A stretch of DNA of 64,000 nt from WLMZ01 sp043753895 (GTDB taxonomy: Bacteria; Actinomycetota; Acidimicrobiia; Acidimicrobiales; Ilumatobacteraceae): contig JAYUWK010000001.1 in assembly GCA_043753895.1 (NCBI GenBank), positions 1 through 64,000 of the forward strand. The letters run 5' to 3'. Positions 7,768-15,826 of this stretch are shown in pieces. A program made the translations under genes and the position numbers. Positions within the stretch are counted from its first letter, which is position 1. Every line of letters starts with the position of its first letter. The notes under the pieces are model-generated. The model ran no database searches. It saw only the letters and a list, made by a program, of their open reading frames with translations, and was not told the DNA's origin.

Positions 7768-8814
7768 TCACGCACCCGTAGCGGTGGCACCGACCACAGG
7801 GAACGAGTTGATGACGCAACGCAGCTTCAGCACCAGGGCCAAGCGTCGGTCGGCCGGCACCTTGGCGAGATGCACCAACACCAGGTCCCTCTCGGGGACA
7901 ACAACGATGTATTGGCCTTCGTATCCGTGCGCCGCGAGGCTGCCTGGCTGATCGGGCCAGATCCAACACTGCGCGCCATAGCCGAATTGTGGTGGCTCGG
8001 GGTCGACCGCTACTGGCGTGCGAACGTAGTCGACCCACCCGGGAGGCAACAGGCGACGCTCGTCGAAAATACCGTCGCGTAGATAGAGATACCCGAATCG
8101 GGCGAAGTCACGAGCACGCGCATACACGTACGACGAACCCACGAAGGTGCCCGCCGTATCGAACTTGGGCACCGCGCTGCGCATGCCGAGCGGACCGAAC
8201 AGCCGGTCGTGCAGAAAGGCGCGCATACCCGCTTCGCCGCCACCGATCACATCGCCGGCAAGCCTGGCGAGAATGTTGGTGGTACCGGATGAGTAGTTCC
8301 AGACTTCGCCCGGCGTGTGGAGCAGACGCTGGCTCGCCGCGTAGTGGGCATGATCATCGACACCTGCACCGAACAACATGTCGAGGCAGTGCGATGTGGC
8401 GTCGTCGACATAGTCCTCGATGAACTCGAGCCCAGACATCATCGCCAGCAGGTGGCGCACGGTGATCGCCGCTTTCTCGGTTCCCGCGAACTCGGGCACC
8501 GCGGCCGGCGCATCGATGTCGATCAATCCGTCCCCAACGAGCATGGCGAACACTGCCTGAGTCATGGTCTTGGCCATGCTCCACGAAATCAAGGTCGTGT
8601 CGACGTCGGTCTCGGGACCATACTGCTCGGCCACGAGTCGACCGCGGTGCACCGCGAGTACGGCCAGTGACACGCCGTCGTCGGGCGATGTCTCGCGGAT
8701 GTCGCGCAACGCATCCGAGAGGGCGCCGGCATCCACATCATCTGCGGGTGGCGACGTATGCCACTGCGCCGTGGGCCATGGTTCGTTGGCAGGATGCTCT
8801 GGGAACACGATCAT
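7768..8814 (-). CDS. Serine hydrolase, class C beta-lactamase family
   Basis: 348 residues. The penicillin-binding/beta-lactamase-like fold is shown by the SxxK motif SMAK (about 79-82), the YSS motif replacing YxN (about 174-176) in GEVWNYSSGTTN, and HGYEG near the C-terminus in place of KTG. No signal peptide is evident, so it is probably cytoplasmic: an esterase, amidase or peptidase rather than a true beta-lactamase. The start at MIVFPEHPANEP is chosen because the 59 codons upstream are Arg-rich and overlap the divergent nucleotidyltransferase gene. The stop is 17 bp from the flippase-like gene start, so it may lead that operon. Confidence 0.83.
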   Translation of the reverse strand: MIVFPEHPANEPWPTAQWHTSPPADDVDAGALSDALRDIRETSPDDGVSLAVLAVHRGRLVAEQYGPETDVDTTLISWSMAKTMTQAVFAMLVGDGLIDIDAPAAVPEFAGTEKAAITVRHLLAMMSGLEFIEDYVDDATSHCLDMLFGAGVDDHAHYAASQRLLHTPGEVWNYSSGTTNILARLAGDVIGGGEAGMRAFLHDRLFGPLGMRSAVPKFDTAGTFVGSSYVYARARDFARFGYLYLRDGIFDERRLLPPGWVDYVRTPVAVDPEPPQFGYGAQCWIWPDQPGSLAAHGYEGQYIVVVPERDLVLVHLAKVPADRRLALVLKLRCVINSFPVVGATATGA

Positions 8815-8846
8815 CTCCCGAACGTAGCCCGTGCGAGACTGCGGAT

Positions 8847-9662
8847 GTGACCGAAAATGCCGACGAATCAACACGCGACGACTGGTTCGGGACCATCCGG
8901 CTCTGGGTCGATACCTTCGATGAAATCGTGCCGCGCACCATCGAGGGCCTCTACGTGATCGGCTCAGTCGCGCTCGATGATTGGCAGCCACATTCGAGCG
9001 ACATCGATATGGTTGCCATCACTACCGAACCCGCAGACGAAGAGATGGCCGGCAGCTTGCTCGCCGCGCACGCGGTGTTTGCCGAACGCAGTCCACAGCG
9101 CACCGTCGACGGCCCCTTCCTGGCTTGGGGCGACCTGCTCGCGTCGCCGCAGGGGGTGACGAGACCGTGGACGCTCGACGGCAGCTTCCACCACGATGCC
9201 GAGTGCTTCGAACTCAATCCCGTCACCTGGTACACGCTGGCCACCTATGGCGTTCGCGTGCGCGGACCCGAACTCGGTGACCTGTCCATTCCGATCGACC
9301 GAGACGACATGGTGCGCTTCGTCATCGACAACGCGCGCAGCTACTGGACAGTCGTACACGACCAGTTCGCGGCCGCGCTCGGCGAACTGCGAGCCACCGA
9401 CACGTTGTCGTCATCGGTGCCCGTGTGGTGTCTGCTCGGCACGTGCCGAATGCTCTATACCGCTCTCACCGGTGACGTGGCCTCGAAATCGGCAGCGGGG
9501 CTGTGGGCCGGGGAACTGATGGGTGGTTTGCACGGCGAGACATGCCGGGCGGTGGTGGCCTTGCGCGCCGAATCGGAGCACGAGGTGGGGGTCGATCTGT
9601 TGCGCGCGTCGAGCGATGCGATGGCCGACGGGTTGAAACGTCTCGCGAAACTTCCTCGCTGA
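8847..9662 (+). CDS. Nucleotidyltransferase of the aminoglycoside adenylyltransferase type
   Basis: 271 residues from GTG at 8847. The polymerase-beta-type signature is visible as GS at about 39-40 followed by DxD at about 52-54 (SSDIDMV). The C-terminal half contains the helical domain found in AadA/DUF4111 proteins (RDDMVRFVIDNARSYW and VPVWCLLGTCRMLYTALTGD). AadA-like enzymes adenylate streptomycin or spectinomycin; chromosomal relatives in environmental actinobacteria often have no known substrate. Divergent from the serine hydrolase gene, 32 bp apart. No mobile element nearby suggests recent acquisition. Confidence 0.75.
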   Translation: MTENADESTRDDWFGTIRLWVDTFDEIVPRTIEGLYVIGSVALDDWQPHSSDIDMVAITTEPADEEMAGSLLAAHAVFAERSPQRTVDGPFLAWGDLLASPQGVTRPWTLDGSFHHDAECFELNPVTWYTLATYGVRVRGPELGDLSIPIDRDDMVRFVIDNARSYWTVVHDQFAAALGELRATDTLSSSVPVWCLLGTCRMLYTALTGDVASKSAAGLWAGELMGGLHGETCRAVVALRAESEHEVGVDLLRASSDAMADGLKRLAKLPR

Positions 9663-9678
9663 AGCCGGGCCCCAAGGG

Positions 9679-10287
9679 TCAGTCGGCGATCCCGTCGCGA
9701 ACGGCCCACTTGCTCACTGACAACGGCGCAGGTGCTGCGGCAATGGCCAACGCTTCCTCGACGGTGGTCGCGCGCTGAGCCAGTGCGGCGTGCTCAGCGC
9801 GCATGAAGCCCGCTGTCGCAGCGTGCGCGAACATCTCGAGCATCGGCGTGTAGAACCCATCCACATCGAGCACCACTACGGGCTTGCGGATGAAGCTCAA
9901 CTGGTTCCACGTGAGCACCTCGAGCAACTCCTCGAACGTACCGAAGCCACCGGGCAGAGCGATGAACGCATCGGCGAGTTCGGCCATACGTGCCTTACGC
10001 GTGTGCATGTCGTCAGCCACCTCGAGCTCGCTCAAGCCGGTGTGGCCGACCTCGGCACGCATCAACACCTCGGGGATCACCCCGATCACATGACCACCGG
10101 CTGCCATCACCGAGTCCGCCACCGCACCCATCAGTCCCAATTTGCCGCCGCCATACACCAGACCGATACCCCGCTCCGCCATCGAGGTCCCCAGATCACG
10201 AGCCATCTGCATGAACGCGGGGGACGCCCCGACGTTGGTGCCGCAATAGACGCAGATCTTCACCTCGGGCGGGACGACAACGGCCAT
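9679..10287 (-). CDS. LOG family protein (TIGR00730), cytokinin riboside 5'-monophosphate phosphoribohydrolase-like
   Basis: 202 residues. Rossmann-like fold with the family signature PGGFGTFEE (about 112-120), upstream RKARM (about 98-102) and YGGGKLGLMG (about 45-54). LOG proteins hydrolyse nucleoside 5'-monophosphates to base and ribose 5-phosphate; older annotations call them lysine decarboxylases, which the motif excludes. The start at MAVVVPPEVKICVYCG fits the family; the 60 codons upstream lie over the promoter and start of the divergent Mcd gene. It converges with the nucleotidyltransferase gene, stops 16 bp apart. Confidence 0.88.
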   Translation of the reverse strand: MAVVVPPEVKICVYCGTNVGASPAFMQMARDLGTSMAERGIGLVYGGGKLGLMGAVADSVMAAGGHVIGVIPEVLMRAEVGHTGLSELEVADDMHTRKARMAELADAFIALPGGFGTFEELLEVLTWNQLSFIRKPVVVLDVDGFYTPMLEMFAHAATAGFMRAEHAALAQRATTVEEALAIAAAPAPLSVSKWAVRDGIAD

Positions 10288-10363
10288 CTGTCGAGTTTGC
10301 CACCACAGGTGACACATGTCTGGCGAATTCAGGCTCTTGTTCACCGCTCGGTAACCTTCACGC

Positions 10364-11977
10364 ATGACAGCTCCCGACCTGCAGGCCGCCAACGACGTCA
10401 TCGAACTCGCTGAAGGCGTGGTCGGTAAAGCCGTACGCCATTTGGCCACCATCGGCGGCCCGGACACCCACCAAGTGCTCGCCTACGACCTCGCCCACGC
10501 GGCCTCCGCAGTCGCCACTGCCCGCTCGCTCCTGGACTACGGCGCAAAAGGCGAGACCGAGGCCAAGATTGCCTGTGCGTACGCCGCCGACATGGTGCAC
10601 GATCTCATCACGCGGGTGTGCGGTCGCGAGTCGCTGTGGGGCGTCGGCACCGCACCGATGCGCGATGCACATCCGTTCCTCGAGACCTACCGCACGCCCG
10701 AGTTTCTCGCATCGCTCGCGCAACTCGCCGGCCCACGTCACCTCGACAGCGACTTCGAGATGGTGCAGGACACCTTCCGCTCGTTCGCCGACAAGGTCAT
10801 CGCTCCAGAGGCCGAACACGTGCACCGCTACAACGCCGACGTGCCCGAGAAGATCATCAGTGGCCTCGCCGAGATGGGTGCGTTCGGCCTCAGCGTGCCC
10901 GCCGAGTACGGCGGGTTCAGCGAGGGTGGCGACGGCGAGTACATGGCCATGGTGGTCGCCACGGAAGAACTCTCGCGAGGCTCACTCGGTATCGGTGGCT
11001 CGTTGATCACCCGACCCGAAATCCTTACCCGTGCCCTCGTTCGCGGCGGCACCGAGGCACAGAAGCAGGAATGGCTTCCGAAGCTCGCAACGGCCGAAGT
11101 GATGGCCGCTGTCGCAGTTACCGAGCCCGACTTCGGCAGCGACGTGGCCAGCATCAAGGTCACCGCTACCGAGGCTGCCGGTCCCAATGGCGAGTCCGGC
11201 TACGTGATCAACGGCGTCAAGACATGGTGCACCTTTGCCGCCCGCGCCAACGTGCTCATGCTGCTCGCCCGCACCGACCCCGATCGCAGCAAGACCCACC
11301 GCGGTCTCAGCGTGTTCATCGTGCCAAAGCCCCAGGGCGATGCTCACGGCTTCGAGTTCGCGCAGGACACCCGCCCCGATGGCACCGCTGGGCGGATGGA
11401 GGGTCGCCCCATCGACACCATTGGGTATCGCGGCATGCACAGCTACGAGATCGCTCTCGAAAACTGGTGGGTCCCTGCCGCGAACCTCATCGGCGAAGAG
11501 GCCGGTAAAGGCAAGGGTTTCTACTACCAGATGGAGGGCTTCGAGAACGGCCGTCTGCAGACTGCGGCTCGCGCCGTGGGCGTGATGCAGGCCGCGTACG
11601 AAGCCGCGCTCGACTACGCCCAGAACCGCAATGTGTTCGGCTCGAACATCTACGACTATCAGCTCACCCAAGCCAAGCTGGGACGCATGGCCGTGCTCAT
11701 TCAAGCGGGTCGGCAGTTCTCGTACCACGTGGCCACGCTGATGGCCAAGGGCGAGGGCACCACCGAAGCAAGCATGGTCAAGGCCTACGTGTGCCGCGCC
11801 GCCGAGTGGGTGAGCCGCGAGGCGATGCAGATCCACGGCGGCTACGGCTACGCCGAGGAATACAGTGTGAGCCGGTTGTTCGTCGATGCCCGCGTGCTCA
11901 GTATCTTCGAAGGCGCCGATGAGACCCTGTGCCTCAAGGTGATCGCGCGCCGCCTCATCGAGGCGAGCAGGGCCTGA
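10364..11977 (+). CDS. mcd: Probable (2S)-methylsuccinyl-CoA dehydrogenase
   Basis: 537 residues. A helical N-terminal extension of about 125 residues precedes a complete acyl-CoA dehydrogenase (FAD-binding AVAVTEPDFGSDVASIKV in the middle domain; IHGGYGYAEEY near the C-terminus). The extension and the overall length match Mcd of the ethylmalonyl-CoA pathway, which oxidises (2S)-methylsuccinyl-CoA to mesaconyl-CoA, rather than ordinary 380-residue acyl-CoA dehydrogenases. The window also encodes the following pathway steps (hydratase 5914, lyases 12953 and 14030). Crotonyl-CoA carboxylase/reductase and ethylmalonyl-CoA mutase are not in the window. Single plus-strand gene; an HAD gene follows on the other strand. 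Confidence 0.82.
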   Translation: MTAPDLQAANDVIELAEGVVGKAVRHLATIGGPDTHQVLAYDLAHAASAVATARSLLDYGAKGETEAKIACAYAADMVHDLITRVCGRESLWGVGTAPMRDAHPFLETYRTPEFLASLAQLAGPRHLDSDFEMVQDTFRSFADKVIAPEAEHVHRYNADVPEKIISGLAEMGAFGLSVPAEYGGFSEGGDGEYMAMVVATEELSRGSLGIGGSLITRPEILTRALVRGGTEAQKQEWLPKLATAEVMAAVAVTEPDFGSDVASIKVTATEAAGPNGESGYVINGVKTWCTFAARANVLMLLARTDPDRSKTHRGLSVFIVPKPQGDAHGFEFAQDTRPDGTAGRMEGRPIDTIGYRGMHSYEIALENWWVPAANLIGEEAGKGKGFYYQMEGFENGRLQTAARAVGVMQAAYEAALDYAQNRNVFGSNIYDYQLTQAKLGRMAVLIQAGRQFSYHVATLMAKGEGTTEASMVKAYVCRAAEWVSREAMQIHGGYGYAEEYSVSRLFVDARVLSIFEGADETLCLKVIARRLIEASRA

Positions 11978-12020
11978 GGTTGCCGGCTCCGACCAGACGA
12001 TAGGCCAACGACACAACAGC

Positions 12021-12067
12021 GGGTGCGGTCACTGCGCCACAGCATCGGTGGCCAACTCACCGCACCC
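12021..12067. terminator. Imperfect inverted repeat between mcd and the convergent HAD gene
   Basis: GGGTGCGGT (12021-12029) pairs with ACCGCACCC (12059-12067) and, inside it, CCAC (12037-12040) with GTGG (12048-12051). The architecture resembles the REP-like elements at 4.3 and 15 kb, but the sequence differs. It is 44 bp past the mcd stop and 115 bp past the HAD stop, so it may end one or both transcripts. There is no U tract. The rest of this roughly 200-bp gap is G-rich (GGCGGGTGGGCGG around 12141) and shows no gene. Confidence 0.45.
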
Positions 12068-12181
12068 TGGGGCAGTCGCCTCGGTCCCGAGCAGTTTGCT
12101 GCGCGAATTGGTTGGCGGATTCAATCGGTCGGCGCAACAAGGCGGGTGGGCGGACGGGTGGGCGGCGGGCAGATACCGCTG

Positions 12182-12856
12182 CTACAGCAGTTCGAGGAGC
12201 GAGCGGATGCGGTCGAAGTCGGCGTCGGGATGATCGTCGAACGGGTCAAGCAGGATCGGATGCAGACCAGCTGCCCGCGCCCCGCCCACATCCATCGTGA
12301 TCGAATCGCCGATGTAGGCGATGCGATGCCGCTCGATGCCGTCGAAGTGCACGAGCGCGTGTTCGAAGATCGCAGGATCGGGCTTGGCCACGCCCACCAC
12401 ATGACTGTCGATGATCACACGCACCGACGTATGAGCCCCATCGCCCACCTGACACACACCGCTACGATGCAGCACTTCTTCGATCTGACCACTCGCGTTC
12501 GAGACCACGCCCACCGGCATTCCCGCGGCCACCAACGCAGCCAACGCGATCACCGAGTCGGGTAGAGGCCAACGCCATGTGAAGGCGTTGCGCGTGCGCT
12601 CGAGCACCACGGCCGCATAGTCGATATCCACCGACGGAACGCCCACGCACTCTACGTAGGCGCGGTTGTACTCGTGCCAGAATCCCTCTCCCGATCCCGC
12701 AGCCGACTTTGCAGCCATACCGCGATAGTGGGCGCGCACGTGGGCCTCGATCGTGGGGTCGCCGCCATACGGCGCGAGCAACGGTGCGAGCACGGTGGGG
12801 TCGGGCAGCAGGAAGATGCCACCGGCGTCGAACAGCATCGCATCGAATTTCGCCAC
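12182..12856 (-). CDS. HAD-superfamily hydrolase
   Basis: 224 residues from GTG at 12856. Motif I is LFDAGGIFLL (nucleophile Asp about residue 10; the second Asp of DxD is Gly, as in the HDHD3-like FDAGG subgroup). Motif II is VVSNAS, motif III the Lys of GVAKPDPAIF and motif IV YIGDSITMDVGGA. A helical cap domain lies between motifs I and II. Probably a small-molecule phosphatase or dehalogenase-like hydrolase; substrate unknown. The same frame is open far upstream, but that part is the antisense of the lyase gene at 12953. Confidence 0.85.
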   Translation of the reverse strand: MAKFDAMLFDAGGIFLLPDPTVLAPLLAPYGGDPTIEAHVRAHYRGMAAKSAAGSGEGFWHEYNRAYVECVGVPSVDIDYAAVVLERTRNAFTWRWPLPDSVIALAALVAAGMPVGVVSNASGQIEEVLHRSGVCQVGDGAHTSVRVIIDSHVVGVAKPDPAIFEHALVHFDGIERHRIAYIGDSITMDVGGARAAGLHPILLDPFDDHPDADFDRIRSLLELL

Positions 12857-12952
12857 CCGATCACGATACCGAGACGCTTTGACTCGTGGCCGCTCGGTTG
12901 CGGAAGTTGATCGGATCAGGTGCCGTCGGATTGCCACGACTAGCCTGAAACC

Positions 12953-14002
12953 GTGCGCAGTCCCCGTGATTTCTTCAAGCCGCTGGCCGTCGGTGCTCCC
13001 GAACCCGTTCGCGAGATCCCGTTCCGGCCGAGTCGCGTCATCCACTTCTTCCCTCCGGCCAACGCCAAGATGGTTGCCAAGCTGCCCGACATCGTGCCAA
13101 CCGTCGACATCTTGCTCGGCAACCTCGAAGATGCAGTCCCTATGGCCGACAAGGAGGCGGCACGCGCCGGACTCGTGGAGGTCAGCCTCACCGTGGACAT
13201 GGGCAACACGCAGCTGTGGACCCGCGTCAACAGCCTCGATTCGCCATGGGGACTCGACGACCTCACCACCCTCGTCACCGAGATCGGCGACAAGCTCGAC
13301 GTGATCATGATCCCCAAGGTCGAGGGTCCAGAGGACATCCACTATGTGGATCGCCTGCTCGCCCAACTCGAGGCCAAGGCCGGGCTGAAGAAGCCGTTGC
13401 TCGTGCACGCCATCCTCGAAACCGCGCGTGGTGTTGCCAACATCGAAGAGATTTGTGCCGCATCGCCACGAATGCAGGGCCTCTCGCTGGGGCCCGCCGA
13501 TCTGGCCGCGAACCGGCGGATGAAGACCACCCGCGTCGGAGGCGGTCACCCTGACTATCTCGTGCGCGCCGATCCCAATGCCGCCGACCCCGATGCCCCC
13601 CGGCCCGCCTTCCAACAGGACCTCTGGCACTACACGATTGCGCGCATGGTCGACGCCTGCGTCACGTTCGGCCTGCTGCCGTTCTACGGACCCTTCGGCG
13701 ACATCAAGGACACGGTTGCGTGCGAGGACCAGTTCCGCAACGCCTACCTGCTCGGCTGCGTTGGGGCATGGAGCCTGCACCCCGTGCAGATCGAGATCGC
13801 CAAGCGCGTGTTCAGCCCGCGCCCGTCCGATGTCGCGCAGGCGCAGCGAGTCATCGACGCGATGGGCGACGGCACCGGCGCGATCATGCTCGATGGCAAG
13901 ATGGAAGACGATGCCTCGGTGAAGCAGTGCAAGGTGGTCGTCGAACTCGCCCGCCAATTGGCCGAGCGCGATCCCGAACTCGCCGCCAGCTACGGATTCT
14001 GA
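12953..14002 (+). CDS. mcl: L-malyl-CoA/beta-methylmalyl-CoA lyase (HpcH/HpaI family)
   Basis: 349 residues from GTG. The N-terminus DFFKPLAVGAPEPVRE, the metal-binding region GNLEDAVPMADKEAAR and the central DVIMIPKVEGPEDIHYVD closely resemble the roughly 348-residue Chloroflexus malyl-CoA/beta-methylmalyl-CoA/citramalyl-CoA lyase. The shorter CitE proteins lack the C-terminal HYTIARMVDACVTFGLLPFYGPFGDIKD section present here. The enzyme is a Mg-dependent TIM barrel that cleaves beta-methylmalyl-CoA to glyoxylate and propionyl-CoA and condenses or cleaves malyl-CoA. A second family member follows 27 bp downstream. The stop codon lies in a perfect 17-bp tandem duplication (see 13986). Confidence 0.88.
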   Translation: MRSPRDFFKPLAVGAPEPVREIPFRPSRVIHFFPPANAKMVAKLPDIVPTVDILLGNLEDAVPMADKEAARAGLVEVSLTVDMGNTQLWTRVNSLDSPWGLDDLTTLVTEIGDKLDVIMIPKVEGPEDIHYVDRLLAQLEAKAGLKKPLLVHAILETARGVANIEEICAASPRMQGLSLGPADLAANRRMKTTRVGGGHPDYLVRADPNAADPDAPRPAFQQDLWHYTIARMVDACVTFGLLPFYGPFGDIKDTVACEDQFRNAYLLGCVGAWSLHPVQIEIAKRVFSPRPSDVAQAQRVIDAMGDGTGAIMLDGKMEDDASVKQCKVVVELARQLAERDPELAASYGF

Positions 14003-14019
14003 CCAGCTACGGATTCTGA
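13986..14019. repeat. Perfect 17-bp tandem duplication covering the mcl stop codon
   Basis: Unit CCAGCTACGGATTCTGA occurs twice without a gap (13986-14002, 14003-14019). The first copy ends exactly with the mcl TGA; the second repeats the last codons plus TGA in another frame. The downstream gene starts 10 bp after the second copy. Confidence 0.95.
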
Positions 14020-14029
14020 TAGGAACATC

Positions 14030-14920
14030 ATGAGCCACCACACCGCACCTCATGCCGCACTGCGCCCGCGCCGTTCGGTGTTGTACATGCCCGCTGCGAA
14101 CGAGCGCGCGCTCGAGAAGGCCAAGACCATTCCGGCCGACTCGATCATCTTCGATCTCGAAGACGCCGTCGCTCCCGACGCCAAGGAATCTGCACGTGCC
14201 AATGCGTGCGCCGCGGTGGCATCGGGCGAGTACGGCCACCGCGAGCTCACCATCCGCTGCAACGGGCTCGACACCCCGTGGGGGGCCGAGGATGTGGCCG
14301 CAGCAGCCACATCAGGGGCGGCTGCGGTCGTCGTCCCCAAGGTCGCTTCGGTCGCCGCGATCGATCTCGTGGCATCGATTCTGCACGCCGCTGGAGCACC
14401 CGAGACGATGAGCATTTGGGCGATGGTCGAGACACCCACGGCCATCTTCGATGTCCGCCACATCGCCGCACACTCCCGTGTTCCCGTGTTGGTGATGGGC
14501 ACCAACGATCTCGCTCGCGAGCTGCGCGCCCGCCTGTTGCCGGGTCGCCACCCGCTGGTGCCGCATCTCGCCACCGCACTTGCGGCTGCGCGTGAGGCCG
14601 GCAAGGTGATCCTCGATGGTGTCTATAACGACGTGAAGGATCTCGACGGCTTCCGCGCCGAGTGCGTGCAAGGCATGGAGATGGGCTTCGACGGCAAGAC
14701 CCTCATCCACCCCTCGCAGGTCGAGATCGCCAATGAAGTGTGGGCGCCCACCGATGATGAAGTTGCCCACGCGCGGCGCGTCATCGACGCATTCCAGGAG
14801 GGCCTTGGCGAGGGTCGTGGCGTGATCACTGTTGACGGCCGCATGATCGAGAACCTGCACGTCGAGAACGCTCGGCGCGCTATCGCGATGGCCGACGCCA
14901 TCGTCGCGATCTCCGGCTGA
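14030..14920 (+). CDS. CitE-like CoA-ester lyase or malyl-CoA thioesterase (HpcH/HpaI family)
   Basis: 296 residues. Short CitE-type TIM barrel: RRSVLYMPAANERALEKA, metal-binding DLEDAVAP (about residues 43-50), IWAMVETPTAIFDV and GKTLIHPSQVEIANEVW. Next to mcl and with mcd and mch-like genes in the window, the likely role is Mcl2, the (3S)-malyl-CoA thioesterase of the ethylmalonyl-CoA pathway, or a citramalyl-CoA-type lyase; the sequence alone does not separate these. It starts 27 bp after mcl and is probably in the same transcript. Confidence 0.78.
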   Translation: MSHHTAPHAALRPRRSVLYMPAANERALEKAKTIPADSIIFDLEDAVAPDAKESARANACAAVASGEYGHRELTIRCNGLDTPWGAEDVAAAATSGAAAVVVPKVASVAAIDLVASILHAAGAPETMSIWAMVETPTAIFDVRHIAAHSRVPVLVMGTNDLARELRARLLPGRHPLVPHLATALAAAREAGKVILDGVYNDVKDLDGFRAECVQGMEMGFDGKTLIHPSQVEIANEVWAPTDDEVAHARRVIDAFQEGLGEGRGVITVDGRMIENLHVENARRAIAMADAIVAISG

Positions 14921-14976
14921 AACTCCGACCGGGTTCGCGCGTCGACGGCGCGGCTCCGCCGTACTACCGGTTGCTC

Positions 14977-15015
14977 GGGCGTGGGTCGCGCCAACATGTG
15001 GCGCGGACCGCGCCC
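14977..15015. repeat. REP-like palindromic element, copy 3
   Basis: Same design as the elements at 4292 and 4356. Arm GGGCGTGGGTCGCGCCA (14977-14993), centre ACATG, arm TGGCGCGGACCGCGCCC (14999-15015). Complementarity continues outward (ACCGGTTG on the left, CAACAACGGT on the right). It lies in the 117-bp gap between two convergent genes and could end both transcripts. Confidence 0.75.
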
Positions 15016-15037
15016 AACAACGGTGGAACGAGCAGAT

Positions 15038-15706
15038 TTACAGCGTGGTGCGGAACAGCGCGAGCGTGCGCTCCCACGCGAGCGCGGACGCCGCTGCGTC
15101 ATACACCTCGGGACGAGTGTCGTTGAAGAACGCGTGGTCGGTGTCGGGGTACACGTGCAACGTGGCATCCTTGCCGAGATCACGCAGTTGCGCCTGCAGC
15201 GCCGCTGCGTTGTCGGGTGTGAAGAACGCGTCGTTGGCAGCGTAATGACCCTCGACCTTGGCGGTAAGCGCCGACCAGTCGGGCTGTGCACTGGCCCATG
15301 GAATGAGTCCGTAGAACGGCGCGACCGCAGCAACAGCATCGGGGCGTTGGCATGAGGCAACGAGGGCGAGCCCGCCGCCCATACAGAAGCCGACGACACC
15401 CACGTTGGAGAGCCCCGTGCGCTGCTGCAACAGGTCGATCGCGCCCGACATGTCCTTGCCAGCCTCGCCAAGGTTGAGCGCCATCATCAGCTTGCCCGCG
15501 CCATCGGGTTCGGTCGCTGATGCGCCGTGGTACAGATCGGGCGCGAGAGCCACGAATCCTGCTGCGGCGAAGCGATCGACGACATCTTTGATGTGGTCGT
15601 TCAGGCCCCACCACTCCTGGATGACGACCACGCCGGGACCGCTGTCGCCGGCGATGTACCCATCGCATGTTCCACCGTTGCTCTTGAATGTGACGAGTTC
15701 ACCCAT
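15038..15706 (-). CDS. Dienelactone hydrolase family protein
   Basis: 222 residues, alpha/beta-hydrolase of the dienelactone hydrolase type. Nucleophile Cys at about 108 in GFCMGG, acid in the region AANDAFFTP and His in DTDHAFFND (about 195). The N-terminal GYIAGDSGPGVVVIQEWWGLNDHIKDV is highly typical. Family members hydrolyse dienelactones in aromatic degradation or other lactones and esters. No aromatic-catabolism gene is adjacent, so the substrate is open. Divergent from the class III aminotransferase gene with 120 bp between. Confidence 0.88.
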   Translation of the reverse strand: MGELVTFKSNGGTCDGYIAGDSGPGVVVIQEWWGLNDHIKDVVDRFAAAGFVALAPDLYHGASATEPDGAGKLMMALNLGEAGKDMSGAIDLLQQRTGLSNVGVVGFCMGGGLALVASCQRPDAVAAVAPFYGLIPWASAQPDWSALTAKVEGHYAANDAFFTPDNAAALQAQLRDLGKDATLHVYPDTDHAFFNDTRPEVYDAAASALAWERTLALFRTTL

Positions 15707-15768
15707 GCCTGCGACTGTAGTCCCAACGGGTCACCGGGAATCACCGACGGAGACCGCCGTTCGGAATG

Positions 15769-15782
15769 TTGTACGGGTACAA
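15769..15782. promoter_or_regulatory. Inverted repeat TTGTAC-N2-GTACAA upstream of the aminotransferase gene
   Basis: A perfect 6-bp inverted repeat with a 2-bp spacer lies 45 bp upstream of the ATG at 15827; a further half-site TGTAC is at 15792-15796. TACGAT (15816-15821) could be a -10 element only a few bases upstream of the start, which would give an almost leaderless transcript. This is a reasonable operator candidate for the aminotransferase and/or the divergent hydrolase gene. The regulator is not identified. Confidence 0.45.
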
Positions 15783-15826
15783 AGCACACACTGTACGACC
15801 CTGTCTGTATCGAATACGATAGTGTT

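Noticed and set aside
8847..9662. Acquired aminoglycoside resistance gene
   Set aside because: The nucleotidyltransferase motif fits AadA-like proteins, but base composition matches neighbours and no mobile context exists; resistance cannot be claimed.
12953..14239. Very long minus-strand open frame extending the HAD gene upstream to 14239
   Set aside because: It is the antisense of the strongly recognised malyl-CoA lyase gene and lacks family similarity; the HAD protein starts at 12856.
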